A DNA stretch of 64,000 nt from JAEZDR01 sp039811185 (GCA_039811185.1 JBDHYF010000002.1:338009-402008), one strand, 5' to 3'; numbered from the stretch's first letter, positions 1 to 9,019 are shown. A program made the numbers and translations. The notes: a model not told the origin generated them from the letters alone.

Positions 1-1
1 A

Positions 2-790
2 ATCATGGATTTTGGAAAAGGTATTATCCCCAATCTGGAAAATTTATGGGAAAATACCACGAGCGAAGAAATGCAGGAACGGATAGAAATGATTATTCAT
101 CGCCTGCATTTTAACGACCTTTCCAAAGATCTCACCGAATGGAAAAACAGCGGTTATCCTGACCTCATTTTCGGATCGCTGCTCGTTGCGAAGTTCCAGT
201 ATCCCGATTTGCAAACCACGCCGGTGCTTCAGGAAATTGAAAAGATAAGGCGGAATATCTGGCTCGAGCTAAACAGCTTTCTCACACCTCTGGAACAGGC
301 AAATGTTCTTTCCAGCATCTTGTATAACTACTACAACTTAAAGGGTGTTGAAACGAACTACGAAAATCCCGACGAGTATTTCATTCATAAAGTTCTCGAA
401 ACGAAGAAAGGCAATCCTATTGCAAATGGGATATTGTATCTCATTATCTCAGAGCTGCTCGATATTCCTTTTAAAGTAATCCAAATACCGCATCAGTTTG
501 TGCTGGGTTATTTTGCCGAAGCTTTGGATCCGTCGCGGGGCAGTGGTTTTACGCAAGAGAAAATCTTATTTTTTGTTGATCCCTCCACGGGCCAGCCCTT
601 CTCGCACCGTGAAATTGAACAGTATTTTAAACGCATCAATCAGCCGTCGCAACCTCAGTTTTTTAAACCGATGAGCCATGTAAGTATTCTGCGGCTGTTG
701 CTCACAGAGTTGTCGAAATGTTTTGAAGACATTCCCAAACGGTACAAAAAAGAAGAGCTGCTTGCACTCGCTGCGCTGCTCAGCGAATGA
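2..790 (+). CDS. SirB1/transglutaminase-like protein, 5' partial
   Basis: The reading frame is open to the left window edge, so the first ATG (base 5) is probably internal and the true N-terminus lies outside. The N-terminal part resembles the helical repeat that precedes the domain in Bacteroidota homologues. The rest matches the SirB1 / Transglut_core2 family: the stretch GNPIANGILYLIISELL followed by IPHQFVLGY is the typical family core, with a His in the second block. No catalytic Cys is obvious at the usual place (GNPIA instead of GNPxSL), so protease activity is doubtful. Function of the family is poorly known. A 104-bp gap separates it from lpd, on the same strand. Confidence 0.75.
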   Translation: MMDFGKGIIPNLENLWENTTSEEMQERIEMIIHRLHFNDLSKDLTEWKNSGYPDLIFGSLLVAKFQYPDLQTTPVLQEIEKIRRNIWLELNSFLTPLEQANVLSSILYNYYNLKGVETNYENPDEYFIHKVLETKKGNPIANGILYLIISELLDIPFKVIQIPHQFVLGYFAEALDPSRGSGFTQEKILFFVDPSTGQPFSHREIEQYFKRINQPSQPQFFKPMSHVSILRLLLTELSKCFEDIPKRYKKEELLALAALLSE

Positions 791-894
791 TATTTCATGG
801 CAGGTAAACAGTATTTGCGGCTTTAATGAATAGAAAGTATTTTCGCAGCCTTACCGAAGATGCCCTTCGGGAAAAAAATTATAAATAGCATTCT

Positions 895-2304
895 ATGGCA
901 TACGATGTAATCGTTATAGGTAGCGGTCCGGGAGGATATCCTGCTGCCATTCGCGCTTCACAACTTGGCTTTAAAGTGGCAATTATCGAGAAAGAAAGCC
1001 TGGGTGGTATCTGTCTGAATTGGGGTTGTATTCCAACAAAAGCGCTTTTAAAAAGCGCACAAGTGTATGAATATGCGAAGCACGCAAATGCTTACGGCAT
1101 CAATGTTTCAGACGCCAAGGCCGACTTTGGCGCTGTGGTGAAGCGGAGTCGTGGTGTTGCCGATAAAATGAGTAAGGGCGTGCAATTTTTGATGCGAAAA
1201 AATAAAATTGAAGTAGTGATGGGCCATGGCCGTATCAAGGGGAAGGGGCAGGTGGAAGTAACGGCTGCCGATGGTTCAAAAAAAACGCTCGACGCAAAAT
1301 ATATTGTGATTGCCACAGGTGGAAGAGGCCGTCAGCTACCCAACTTGCCGGTTGACGGAAAGAAAGTGATTGGGTACCGCGAGGCAATGGTGCTCGATAA
1401 GCAACCCGAGTCGATGATTGTAGTGGGAAGCGGCGCCATCGGAGTTGAGTTTGCATACTTCTACAACAGCATGGGTACCAAAGTAACCATTGTAGAGTTT
1501 ATGCCGCGAATTGTGCCGGTAGAAGATGAAGAAATTTCTAAAGAACTTGAGAAGCAGTACAAAAAACAAGGCATCGAAATTTTGACAAGCGCTTCTGTAG
1601 AAAAGGTTGAAAGCTCCGGCAACGGCATGAAGGCGTTTGTAAAAAAACAAGACGGATCCACCACAACGCTTGAGGCAGATATCGTGTTAAGCGCCGTAGG
1701 CGTGGTTGCCAATATTGAAAACATCGGTTTGGAAGAGAACGGCATTAAAACCGAAAAAGGAAAAATAATTGTCGATAAATACGGACAAACCAATATGCCC
1801 GGCGTATATGCGATTGGCGATTGTACGCCCGGACAGGCGCTTGCACACGTTGCCGGTAAAGAAGGTGTGAACGCCGCTGAACACATGGCGTATCTGGAAA
1901 AGAAAATTCATCATGCACCCGAAGGCATCGATTACAATAATGTGCCGGGTTGTACTTATTGCTCGCCCGAGGTGGCATCTATCGGCTTTACAGAAAAAGC
2001 GGCGAAAGATGCCGGATACGATATTAAGGTGGGAAAGTTTCCATTCGTTGCATCCGGTAAAGCCAGCGCAGCAGGCGCAACCGAAGGATTTGTAAAAGTA
2101 ATTTTCGATGCGAAATATGGTGAGTTTTTAGGATGCCATATGATCGGCGCAAACGTTACGGAAATGATTGCAGAAGTTTCGGTTGCAAGGAAACTGGAAA
2201 CTACTGCGCATGAAATCTTAAACGCCATTCATCCCCATCCAACCATGAGCGAAGGAGTGAAAGAAGCCACTGCGGCGGCTTATGGCGAAGCAATCGACAT
2301 TTAA
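895..2304 (+). CDS. lpdA: Dihydrolipoyl dehydrogenase (E3)
   Basis: FAD-dependent E3 subunit of the 2-oxoacid dehydrogenase and glycine cleavage complexes; it reoxidises protein-bound dihydrolipoamide with NAD+. The 469 residues hold the whole family pattern: FAD-binding GSGPGG near residue 10, the redox-active disulfide Cys40-x4-Cys45 in GGICLNWGCIPTKA, an NAD-binding GSGAIG near residue 178, a second FAD motif ending YAIGDCTPG, and the C-terminal HPHPTMSE containing the catalytic His. Length is normal. It stands alone here, without E1 or E2 genes, as is common in Bacteroidota, and is followed by a strong terminator. lplA further along the window would lipoylate its partner E2 proteins. Confidence 0.97.
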   Translation: MAYDVIVIGSGPGGYPAAIRASQLGFKVAIIEKESLGGICLNWGCIPTKALLKSAQVYEYAKHANAYGINVSDAKADFGAVVKRSRGVADKMSKGVQFLMRKNKIEVVMGHGRIKGKGQVEVTAADGSKKTLDAKYIVIATGGRGRQLPNLPVDGKKVIGYREAMVLDKQPESMIVVGSGAIGVEFAYFYNSMGTKVTIVEFMPRIVPVEDEEISKELEKQYKKQGIEILTSASVEKVESSGNGMKAFVKKQDGSTTTLEADIVLSAVGVVANIENIGLEENGIKTEKGKIIVDKYGQTNMPGVYAIGDCTPGQALAHVAGKEGVNAAEHMAYLEKKIHHAPEGIDYNNVPGCTYCSPEVASIGFTEKAAKDAGYDIKVGKFPFVASGKASAAGATEGFVKVIFDAKYGEFLGCHMIGANVTEMIAEVSVARKLETTAHEILNAIHPHPTMSEGVKEATAAAYGEAIDI

Positions 2305-2325
2305 AAATTAAGTTTTCCGGAAGAG

Positions 2326-2355
2326 AAACGGCTGCCAGGTGCAGCCGTTTTTTTT
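2326..2355 (+). terminator. Rho-independent terminator after lpdA
   Basis: A 10-bp perfect stem, AAACGGCTGC (2326-2335) with GCAGCCGTTT (2341-2350), loop CAGGT, runs into a T tract 22 bases after the lpdA stop. Confidence 0.85.
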
Positions 2356-2442
2356 AAGAGAGGTATTCTTTTGCTGTATATCCATAAAAAAAGCCGTCGT
2401 TTTGCCGACAGCTTCCATTCAATCTATTTTTAAAGACAGGTT

Positions 2443-2601
2443 TTACAAAATATCCATTCCGTATGCAAAATAAGTTACGGTGCCAGGAAGAGCAAGCCAG
2501 AAATAAGGCCTCAACGGCGGAAGTGCTAACATCACAACCATAATCGTTAACCAGATAAAAAACAGTGTCCAATATTTTGTAGCTGATCTTTTCGCTTCCA
2601 T
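2443..2601 (-). CDS. Small hydrophobic protein, 52 aa
   Basis: A short open frame starts MEAKRSATKYWTLF and ends FAYGMDIL before TAA. It has a charged N-terminus, one long hydrophobic stretch (about residues 11-28), a Pro-Pro-Leu-Arg-Pro turn and a second hydrophobic stretch (about 33-47), so it looks like a two-segment inner-membrane protein. It fills the gap between lpdA and the TauE-like gene, on the same strand as the latter and 52 bases after that gene's stop. A promoter-like TATATTTG sits 18 bases ahead. I do not recognise the family. The sensible charge and hydrophobicity pattern argues for a real gene, but without homologues it remains a prediction. Confidence 0.55.
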   Translation of the reverse strand: MEAKRSATKYWTLFFIWLTIMVVMLALPPLRPYFWLALPGTVTYFAYGMDIL

Positions 2602-2618
2602 GTTTTTCAAAATTTTTA

Positions 2619-2651
2619 CAAATATAAGTTCGTCTTATTTTAAACCACAAA
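2619..2651 (-). promoter_or_regulatory. Bacteroidota-type promoter of the 52-aa gene
   Basis: On the minus strand, TTTG (complement of 2648-2651) is followed by 21 bases and TATATTTG (complement of 2619-2626), which fits the TAnnTTTG -7 consensus of this phylum. The spacer is near the long end of the accepted range. It lies between the TauE stop and the small gene's ATG. Confidence 0.35.
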
Positions 2652-2653
2652 TA

Positions 2654-3463
2654 TTAAAAGAATAATCTTATTCCTACACTAAACAATGCAATTGCTAATG
2701 CTCTGATAATAAAAGCTGATTTCACTTTGTGCGAAAGATATGCGCCCAACTGTGCGCCCAAAACAGCACCGGCGCCCAGCAATAATGCAATCTTTATTTC
2801 GTTACCGCGGAATGTTCCCGTAACAAAGTGTACAATGGTTCCGGTTAGCGCCATAGCAGCCAGCATTAAGTGAGAAGTTGCGGTGGCAATATGTACCGGA
2901 AAATTCAACAAGCCGGTAAGTGCGGGCACATGAATAATGCCACCGCCGATGCCTAATAAGCTCGACAGAAAACCGACTGCAAAGCTTATCAGTATACCAC
3001 GCCATTTATAAAACCGGTAGCGATACACTTTGTGCTCCCGGTCAACAATCATCCGCTCTGTATCGCCCTTCATGTCGGTGTGCACGCTAAACTTTGCTTT
3101 GTTCGGAAAAACGATCAGATAAACAGATATCAATACCAATAATACCGCGAGTATGCGGTTAAAGATGCCTGCTTGCAGATAGCCGGTCGCCAGCGCGCCG
3201 CCCACTGCGCCGGGCAAAGTGGCTGCTCCAAAAAGCAGTGCCGACCGATAATCGATCTTCCTTAGCTTCGAATAGGCATAAGAACCCGAGCCGGCATTAA
3301 AGAAAACAACAGCAAGCGATATCGACGTAATGGCCTCCGGCGGCCACTCGGGGTACATTAACACAAACAGCGGCACAAGAATAAAGCCGCCGCCTGCACC
3401 TATCAGCGTGCCGAGCGTGCCTACCAACAATCCGATTCCAACAAATACCAACGGTTCAACCAT
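2654..3463 (-). CDS. TauE/SafE family sulfite exporter-like permease
   Basis: Integral membrane protein of 269 residues with about eight hydrophobic segments and the two internally repeated TauE/SafE (formerly DUF81) signatures: GTLIGAGGGFILVPLF near residue 16 and FLSSLLGIGGGIIHVP near residue 164. Members export sulfite, sulfoacetate or other organosulfur anions, but substrate cannot be told from sequence. The central hydrophilic loop (about residues 120-150) is charged and probably cytoplasmic. It starts three bases after the pyrophosphatase stop, so it is very likely the last long gene of the lipoprotein-crcB-ppa transcript. Confidence 0.88.
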   Translation of the reverse strand: MVEPLVFVGIGLLVGTLGTLIGAGGGFILVPLFVLMYPEWPPEAITSISLAVVFFNAGSGSYAYSKLRKIDYRSALLFGAATLPGAVGGALATGYLQAGIFNRILAVLLVLISVYLIVFPNKAKFSVHTDMKGDTERMIVDREHKVYRYRFYKWRGILISFAVGFLSSLLGIGGGIIHVPALTGLLNFPVHIATATSHLMLAAMALTGTIVHFVTGTFRGNEIKIALLLGAGAVLGAQLGAYLSHKVKSAFIIRALAIALFSVGIRLFF

Positions 3464-3466
3464 TGC

Positions 3467-4021
3467 TTACACGGGTTGGCTGCGCTTAAAGTGCGTGTTG
3501 TAACTTTTAATGGCTGCGTCAACAATTTCGAGCGCCTTCGCTTTGTCGCCAAAATCTTCCACCACAACGGTTTTATTTTCCAGCTTTTTATATTCTTCAA
3601 AAAAATGGCGAAGCTCACTGAAGAAATGCGGCGGCATCTGTTCAATATTATTATAATGGTTTACGCCCGGGTCGTTTGCAGCAACAGCAATCAGCTTATC
3701 GTCGGAGTCGCCGTTATCAATCATTTGCATCACCCCTAAAATCTTCGCTTCCATCAGCGTTAGCGGTTGCACCGGCAAAGTGGTAATAACAAGAATATCG
3801 AGTGGATCCTTGTCGTCGCCATAGGTCTGCGGAATAAATCCGTAATTGATGGGATAGTAAAAGGATGAGTAGATAACCCTGTCGAGTTTTAATAAGCCCG
3901 AAGCTTTATCAATTTCATATTTTGCTCTCGATCCTTGTGGTATTTCAATGATGGCGTTTACAATACGAGGCGCTTTTTCGCCGGGATCAACGCCATGCCA
4001 GGGGTGCAATACTGTCAACAT
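3467..4021 (-). CDS. ppa: Inorganic pyrophosphatase
   Basis: Family I soluble pyrophosphatase of 184 residues, hydrolysing pyrophosphate to phosphate and pulling biosynthetic reactions forward in the cytosol. The signature DDKDPLDIL (residues 69-77), with the metal-binding aspartates, is intact; so are the substrate-binding GSRAKYE (30-36) and YPINYGFIP (56-64). Start: the family typically opens with an NPWH-like motif, here LHPWHGVDPG, supporting the ATG at 4021. That ATG lies inside the 3' end of crcB (7-base overlap), implying translational coupling. Pyrophosphatases of this family are strongly inhibited by fluoride, which makes the coupling to a fluoride exporter meaningful. Confidence 0.95.
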   Translation of the reverse strand: MLTVLHPWHGVDPGEKAPRIVNAIIEIPQGSRAKYEIDKASGLLKLDRVIYSSFYYPINYGFIPQTYGDDKDPLDILVITTLPVQPLTLMEAKILGVMQMIDNGDSDDKLIAVAANDPGVNHYNNIEQMPPHFFSELRHFFEEYKKLENKTVVVEDFGDKAKALEIVDAAIKSYNTHFKRSQPV

Positions 4022-4380
4022 ATCAATTTTTTAATAATGAAGATTCCGGCAAAGGTAGCAGCGATGCCGCCAACTACACTGATTAAAATGTACAGCAATG
4101 CTTTGCCGGTTTGTTGCTGTTGTATAAGTTGTACCGCTTCAATTGAAAAAGCAGAGAACGTAGTAAAGCCACCGCAAAATCCCGTCATCAATAAAAACTT
4201 CCACACGTTATCCGGATGCTTTACCAGCACTGCGGCCAGCATCCCGATCAGCAAACACCCGGAAATATTTACTATCAAGGTTGCGGTAGGGAATTTCGTG
4301 TTCACAAATAAAAGGCTGCAGCCGTATCGTAATAATGCACCGGCCATTCCGCCCAGCGCAACGGCAAGCACATTCATCAT
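4015..4380 (-). CDS. crcB: Fluoride channel/exporter CrcB (Fluc)
   Basis: Small four-helix membrane protein of 121 residues that exports fluoride as a dual-topology dimer. Family motifs are clear: GGMAGALLRYG at the N-terminus, NISGCLLIG in the middle (the usual form is N-x-x-G) and GFCGGFTTFSAFS, which carries the phenylalanine and threonine/serine residues lining the fluoride path. I chose the start at 4380 rather than an upstream in-frame codon because ATGATG there overlaps the TGA of the preceding lipoprotein gene in an ATGA junction and because family members begin near this point. Its own stop overlaps the ppa start. I saw no fluoride riboswitch upstream. Confidence 0.93.
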   Translation of the reverse strand: MMNVLAVALGGMAGALLRYGCSLLFVNTKFPTATLIVNISGCLLIGMLAAVLVKHPDNVWKFLLMTGFCGGFTTFSAFSIEAVQLIQQQQTGKALLYILISVVGGIAATFAGIFIIKKLIC

Positions 4381-4787
4381 AAATTTCCGTTTACTGTGTA
4401 TTTTAAATCCACCAGCCATTCCTTGTTTTTGTTAACCACCTTTACCTTCCTCGCAATATTATCGAACGAGTTATGATAGCTGATAATCGTTACCGTATCG
4501 GAAACCACATCCACATCCATCATCACAATGGAAGCTTCCGCATATTGCTTCCTTTCGTGCTCGGAACGCTCTCTGTACCTGCGTTTCAGCTTGTTTAAAT
4601 ACGATTGATTTTGTTCATCGTCGAGCATAAAAAACGCTGCTTTTTTAAAATCGCCTTTCAGCACACCTTCAATAAAATTGCGGCCTGCCTCCAGGTCAGA
4701 ATCGGCTTTTACAAAAGCAGTTTCTGTATTGCGGCACGATACGCCAATTAAGATGGTAACAATGGCCAGCATCATCATTATACGCAT
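4377..4787 (-). CDS. DUF4878-like lipoprotein
   Basis: Predicted lipoprotein of 136 residues. Residues 1-18 form a short signal with a Cys at 18 (GVSC), an imperfect lipobox. The mature part resembles small NTF2-like / DUF4878 proteins: an amphipathic helix near residues 32-55 (AGRNFIEGVLKGDFKKAAFF), a Lys/Arg-rich helix, then beta strands ending in KEWLVDLKYTVNG, a typical closing strand of this fold. Function is unknown. It is the first gene of the overlapping set with crcB, ppa and the TauE-like gene. The DUF assignment comes from pattern only. Confidence 0.7.
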   Translation of the reverse strand: MRIMMMLAIVTILIGVSCRNTETAFVKADSDLEAGRNFIEGVLKGDFKKAAFFMLDDEQNQSYLNKLKRRYRERSEHERKQYAEASIVMMDVDVVSDTVTIISYHNSFDNIARKVKVVNKNKEWLVDLKYTVNGNL

Positions 4788-4896
4788 AATGCAAATGTAT
4801 GAAGTTGACGGATGAGGGCGGAGTCAGCAAAATGCGAATAGAATCTTAAGGTTTTCACTCACGCTTTCCGAATAAAGTTTTGGACGATCATTGTTT

Positions 4897-4904
4897 TATT
4901 TTTG
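4897..4904 (+). promoter_or_regulatory. -7-like element ahead of mnmA
   Basis: TATTTTTG matches TAnnTTTG, 17 bases before the chosen mnmA ATG. I do not see a TTG at the expected distance upstream, so the promoter call is tentative. Confidence 0.3.
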
Positions 4905-4921
4905 GAGATTATTTTTTACTG

Positions 4922-6034
4922 ATGAGCCACAAAGGGAAAGTTTTGGTTGCGATGAGCGGCGGTATCGACAGTACGGTTACCGCACTGATGCTTCATAAAG
5001 AAGGGTATGAAGTGGTGGGAATAACTATGAAAACCTGGGATTATGCCACCAGTGGAACCTCCGGAAAAGAAACGGGTTGTTGCAACCTGGATTCCTTTAA
5101 CGATGCACGTGCTGCGGCGGTTGAACATGGCTTTCCGCATTTTATTTTGGACATACGCGACGAGTTTGGCGGCGCAGTAATTGAAAATTTTGTTGACGAA
5201 TATCTTGCCGGCCGAACGCCGAATCCTTGTGTAATGTGCAACACGCATATAAAATGGCGTGCGCTGTTGAAACGCGCTGATGCGTTGAAATGCGATTTCA
5301 TTGCCACAGGCCACTACGGTAATATTGTTAAGGCTGCAAATGGCCGCTACACGATACGAAAAGGCGCAGATGGCTTAAAGGATCAGAGCTATGTTTTGTG
5401 GGGACTTGATCAGGAGTTGCTGAGTCGTACATTGATGCCCTTAGGTGTGTATAAAAAAACGGAGATACGGCAAATGGCTTTCGATTTTGGGTATCCCGAA
5501 CTTTCCAAAAAAGCAGAGAGCTACGAAATCTGTTTTGTGCCCGACAATGACTATCGCGGTTTTCTAAAACGCAATGTAGATGGACTGGAAGAGAAAGTGG
5601 CCGGCGGCTGGTTTGTAGATAAATCGGGGAAAAAATTGGGGCAGCATAAAGGGTATCCTTTCTACACAATCGGTCAGCGAAAAGGACTGGATATTGCCTT
5701 AGGAAAACCTGCTTACGTTACAGCAATAGATCCGGACACCAACCTGGTTGTGCTGGGCGACGAAGATGATTTGCAGCAACAAACTATGCTGGTGTCAAAA
5801 ATGAACATGATGAAGTACGCCGAAATCAACGACGGCATGCGTGCAACCATCAAAATCAGATACAAAGATGCCGGCAGTGAAGGCACTTTATACAATGAAG
5901 ATAACGGCCTTATCCGCGTCGTGTTCGATCAGCCGGTAAAGAGCATTGCACCCGGACAAAGCGCCGTGTTTTACGAAGATGATGAAGTGATTGCAGGCGG
6001 CATCATTCAACGTTCTGTTAATCCGTTTGTTTAG
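4922..6034 (+). CDS. mnmA: tRNA-specific 2-thiouridylase MnmA
   Basis: Thiolates U34 of the tRNAs for Lys, Glu and Gln in the cytosol, using ATP and a sulfur relay. The PP-loop SGGIDS (residues 12-17), the first catalytic Cys in NPCVMC (Cys103) and the second in SYEICFVP (Cys204) are all present, and the C-terminal beta-barrel region is complete. The start is set at 4922 (MSHKGKVLVAMSGG), because the longer in-frame extension from 4880 is not family-like and would overlap the probable promoter, a TATTTTTG -7-like box at 4897-4904. Length (370 aa) is normal. Confidence 0.95.
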   Translation: MSHKGKVLVAMSGGIDSTVTALMLHKEGYEVVGITMKTWDYATSGTSGKETGCCNLDSFNDARAAAVEHGFPHFILDIRDEFGGAVIENFVDEYLAGRTPNPCVMCNTHIKWRALLKRADALKCDFIATGHYGNIVKAANGRYTIRKGADGLKDQSYVLWGLDQELLSRTLMPLGVYKKTEIRQMAFDFGYPELSKKAESYEICFVPDNDYRGFLKRNVDGLEEKVAGGWFVDKSGKKLGQHKGYPFYTIGQRKGLDIALGKPAYVTAIDPDTNLVVLGDEDDLQQQTMLVSKMNMMKYAEINDGMRATIKIRYKDAGSEGTLYNEDNGLIRVVFDQPVKSIAPGQSAVFYEDDEVIAGGIIQRSVNPFV

Positions 6035-6067
6035 AAAATGCTGCCGTGATTCTACAACCTTAACGGT

Positions 6068-8839
6068 TTATATCACCAAGTTGATCATTTTACCTTTTAC
6101 GAAGATGAATTTCTTCAGCGGTTTATCTTCCATCCATTTCTGAACTACTTCGTTCTTCAATACTTCTGCTTCAACTTCAGTTTGTGTGGCGTTGAGCGGA
6201 AGAAGCATTGTGGTCCGGAGTTTTCCGTTGATGCTCACCGGATAGCTTTTTGAAGATTCGATGAGGTATTTTTCATCAAAAGCCGGATAGGGTGCATCAA
6301 GAATGCTACCTGCGTTACCGAGGGCTTTCCAAAGCTCTTCAGCGAGGTGTGGTGCAAATGGCGTGAGCAAAATGAGCAGTGGTTGCAGGATGGCTTTTTT
6401 ATGGCATTGCATGTCGGTGAGCTCATTTACACAAACCATAAACGCACTCACAGCTGTATTAAAGCTGAAGCGCTCCGTATCTTCTTCCACTTTTTTTATT
6501 GTTTTATGGAGTGCTTTCCATTCATCGGCGGTTGGCTCATCGTCAGTAACAATTAGGCCGCTTTCTCCGTAAAACAGCCGCCATAATTTTTTAAGGAAAC
6601 GATGAACGCCTTCAATGCCTTTCGTGTCCCAGGGTTTGCTTTGCTCAATAGGACCCAGAAACATCTCATACATCCGAAAGGTATCTGCTCCGTATTTTTC
6701 AACGAGCTGGTCGGGATTGATGGTGTTGAATTTCGATTTCGACATCTTTTCCACCTCAGTGCCGCAGATATATTTTCCGTTTTCGAGGATAAATTGGGCA
6801 TCTGCAAACTCTGCGTTTTTCCATGTTTTAAATAAAGTGATGTCGAGCTCAACCCCATCTACAATATTTACGTCTACATGCAGGGTATTGGTGGTGTACT
6901 TATCTTTCAGTCCGTGCGAAACAAAAGTGTTGGTTCCATGAATTCTGTACACAAAGCGCGAGCTGCCCTGAATCATTCCCTGATTCACCAGTTTTTTAAA
7001 TGGCTCGTCATGCCCTATCCATCCGCGGTCGAAGAGGAATTTTGTCCACATCCGGCTATATAGTAAATGGCCGACTGCATGTTCGGTACCTCCAATATAA
7101 ATGTCTACCTGATTCCAATAGGCCGACGCTTGTTGGCTGCAAAAGGCCTGGGTATTGTGCGGATCCATGAAACGCAGGAAGTACCACGATGAGCCCGCAT
7201 ATCCGGGCATTGTGTTCGTTTCGTAGTTATTTTCCGTCCATGCTTCAATATTGGCGAGCGGCCCGTCGCCTTCAGGGCCCGGCTTGTAGCTTTCTACATA
7301 TGGAAGCTTTAACGGTAGCTGCGCTTCGCTCAGTGGATAAGGGATGTCGTTTTTCCACTGTATGGGGAATGGCTCTCCCCAGTAACGCTGCCGGCTAAAC
7401 GCTGCATCGCGTATTTTAAAGTTCGTTTTTTTCTTTCCTCTTCCCTTCGCTAAAAGGCGCTCTATCACTGCATTTGCGGCCGCATTCACATTTAGTCCGG
7501 TTAAGAAATCGCTGTTATGTAAAACGGCTTCTTTCGTTGTAACGGCCTCTTCGCCTGTATAGGCCTCGCCAAAAATATTGGTGATTGGAATATTGAAATG
7601 TTTGGCAAAGCGATGGTCTCTTTCATCGCCGGAAGGCACCGCCATAATAGCGCCTGTTCCATAACCTGCGAGCACGTATTCGGAAATCCAAATCGGTATT
7701 TTTTTTCCGGTAAATGGATGCAGTGCGTAGCTTCCCGTAAATACACCGCTGATTTTTTTCTCTGCAATTCTTTCTCTTTCACTGCGACTTTTTACGTAAT
7801 CGATATATTGAATTACCGCATCATTTTGAGCGTTGGTAACAATCTCGGGCAGCCATTCATGCTCGGGTGCAAGCACAATAAAGTCCACTCCAAAAATTGT
7901 GTCGGGGCGGGTTGTATAAACAGTAATGCTCCGGGAACTTCCTTCTATCGCAAATTGCACTTCGGCACCGGTACTTTTTCCTATCCAGTTGCTTTGCATA
8001 TCTTTCATAGCATCACTGAAATCCACTGTTTCCAGGCCTTCCAGCAAACGATCGGCATACTCGGTAATTCGTAAATACCATTGCCGCAATTTCTTTTTTA
8101 CAACGGGGTGCCCGCCTCTTTCGCTCACGCCGTTTACCACTTCGTCGTTTGCCAGCACAGTGCCGAGGGCTTCGCACCAGTTCACTTCCCCATAACCACA
8201 AAATGCAAGTCGGTATTCCAGCAATATCAGTTCGCGTGTATGGTCGGAAAACTGCGCCCATTCAGCAGCAGAAAACTGATTTTTTCCCGTTTCAGGTATC
8301 ACAAAGTTTTCGTCGGGAATGGGATGGTTGATGTTGCCGTTCTGCACAAAATCGTTCACGAGCACATCAATGCTCTGTGCTTTATTCAGTGTTCGGTTAT
8401 AGAAGCTTTTAAACAGTTGAAGAAAAATCCACTGAGTCCATTTGTAATAGGCCGGCTCCGACGTAATTACCTCCCGGCTCCAGTCGTAGCTGAACCCGAT
8501 ATTGTCGAGTTGTTTTCTGAAGTTGTTGATATTTTGTTCTGTGCTAACGGATGGGTGTACGCCATGTTCGAGCGCGTATTGCTCAGCGGGTAAGCCGAAG
8601 GCATCGTAGCCCATTGGATGCAGCACGTTAAAGCCTTTCAGGCGTTTGTAGCGTGCAAAAATATCGCTTGCAATATAACCGAGCGGATGCCCCACATGCA
8701 ATCCGGCCCCGCTGGGATAAGGAAACATATCCAGCACATAAAATTTCGGCTTGTGAGAGGTGTTGCTTACTTTATAGGCTTGCGTCTGTTGCCAATGTTG
8801 CTGCCATTTCTTTTCAATTTCTCTAAAATTGTACTCCAT
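6068..8839 (-). CDS. leuS: Leucyl-tRNA synthetase
   Basis: Class I synthetase that charges tRNA-Leu in the cytosol. The HIGH-type motif is HVGH at residues 48-51 within YPSGAGLHVGHPLGY, and the second signature KMSKS follows the C at CGTEVEKMSKSKFN, roughly residue 700. The CP1 editing domain lies between (GTGAIMAVPSGDERD is the characteristic editing-site segment). At 923 residues it is longer than the E. coli enzyme. Extra segments (about residues 150-190 and 620-680) are a likely Bacteroidota trait. It converges on mnmA with a 33-bp gap and no clear hairpin between them. Confidence 0.96.
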   Translation of the reverse strand: MEYNFREIEKKWQQHWQQTQAYKVSNTSHKPKFYVLDMFPYPSGAGLHVGHPLGYIASDIFARYKRLKGFNVLHPMGYDAFGLPAEQYALEHGVHPSVSTEQNINNFRKQLDNIGFSYDWSREVITSEPAYYKWTQWIFLQLFKSFYNRTLNKAQSIDVLVNDFVQNGNINHPIPDENFVIPETGKNQFSAAEWAQFSDHTRELILLEYRLAFCGYGEVNWCEALGTVLANDEVVNGVSERGGHPVVKKKLRQWYLRITEYADRLLEGLETVDFSDAMKDMQSNWIGKSTGAEVQFAIEGSSRSITVYTTRPDTIFGVDFIVLAPEHEWLPEIVTNAQNDAVIQYIDYVKSRSERERIAEKKISGVFTGSYALHPFTGKKIPIWISEYVLAGYGTGAIMAVPSGDERDHRFAKHFNIPITNIFGEAYTGEEAVTTKEAVLHNSDFLTGLNVNAAANAVIERLLAKGRGKKKTNFKIRDAAFSRQRYWGEPFPIQWKNDIPYPLSEAQLPLKLPYVESYKPGPEGDGPLANIEAWTENNYETNTMPGYAGSSWYFLRFMDPHNTQAFCSQQASAYWNQVDIYIGGTEHAVGHLLYSRMWTKFLFDRGWIGHDEPFKKLVNQGMIQGSSRFVYRIHGTNTFVSHGLKDKYTTNTLHVDVNIVDGVELDITLFKTWKNAEFADAQFILENGKYICGTEVEKMSKSKFNTINPDQLVEKYGADTFRMYEMFLGPIEQSKPWDTKGIEGVHRFLKKLWRLFYGESGLIVTDDEPTADEWKALHKTIKKVEEDTERFSFNTAVSAFMVCVNELTDMQCHKKAILQPLLILLTPFAPHLAEELWKALGNAGSILDAPYPAFDEKYLIESSKSYPVSINGKLRTTMLLPLNATQTEVEAEVLKNEVVQKWMEDKPLKKFIFVKGKMINLVI

Positions 8840-8982
8840 AAATGCTTCCGCCGTTGATTATGAATGTTAACAATGTATCCTGAAACCACAATGTTTTTTA
8901 AGGATGAGATAGGCCGTTTTTTTACGAAATCAGGTAATATTTAAAGGCTTGCAAATGTAAGCGAATGGGCGGGTAAAAATCC

Positions 8983-8990
8983 TATTTTTG
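8983..8990 (+). promoter_or_regulatory. -7-like element ahead of ftsX
   Basis: TATTTTTG stands 29 bases before the ftsX start in the 180-bp region divergent from leuS. No TTG is found at the usual 17-23 base spacing, so only the -7 half is supported. Confidence 0.35.
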
Positions 8991-9019
8991 CCGCAACCGA
9001 AAATCTTAAATAAAATTAG

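Noticed and set aside
3935..4435. A 166-codon plus-strand frame opposite crcB and ppa
   Set aside because: The minus-strand genes carry full CrcB and pyrophosphatase motifs; the shadow has none.
8081..8593. A 170-codon plus-strand frame opposite leuS
   Set aside because: It lies within the conserved catalytic region of leucyl-tRNA synthetase and has no recognisable motif.
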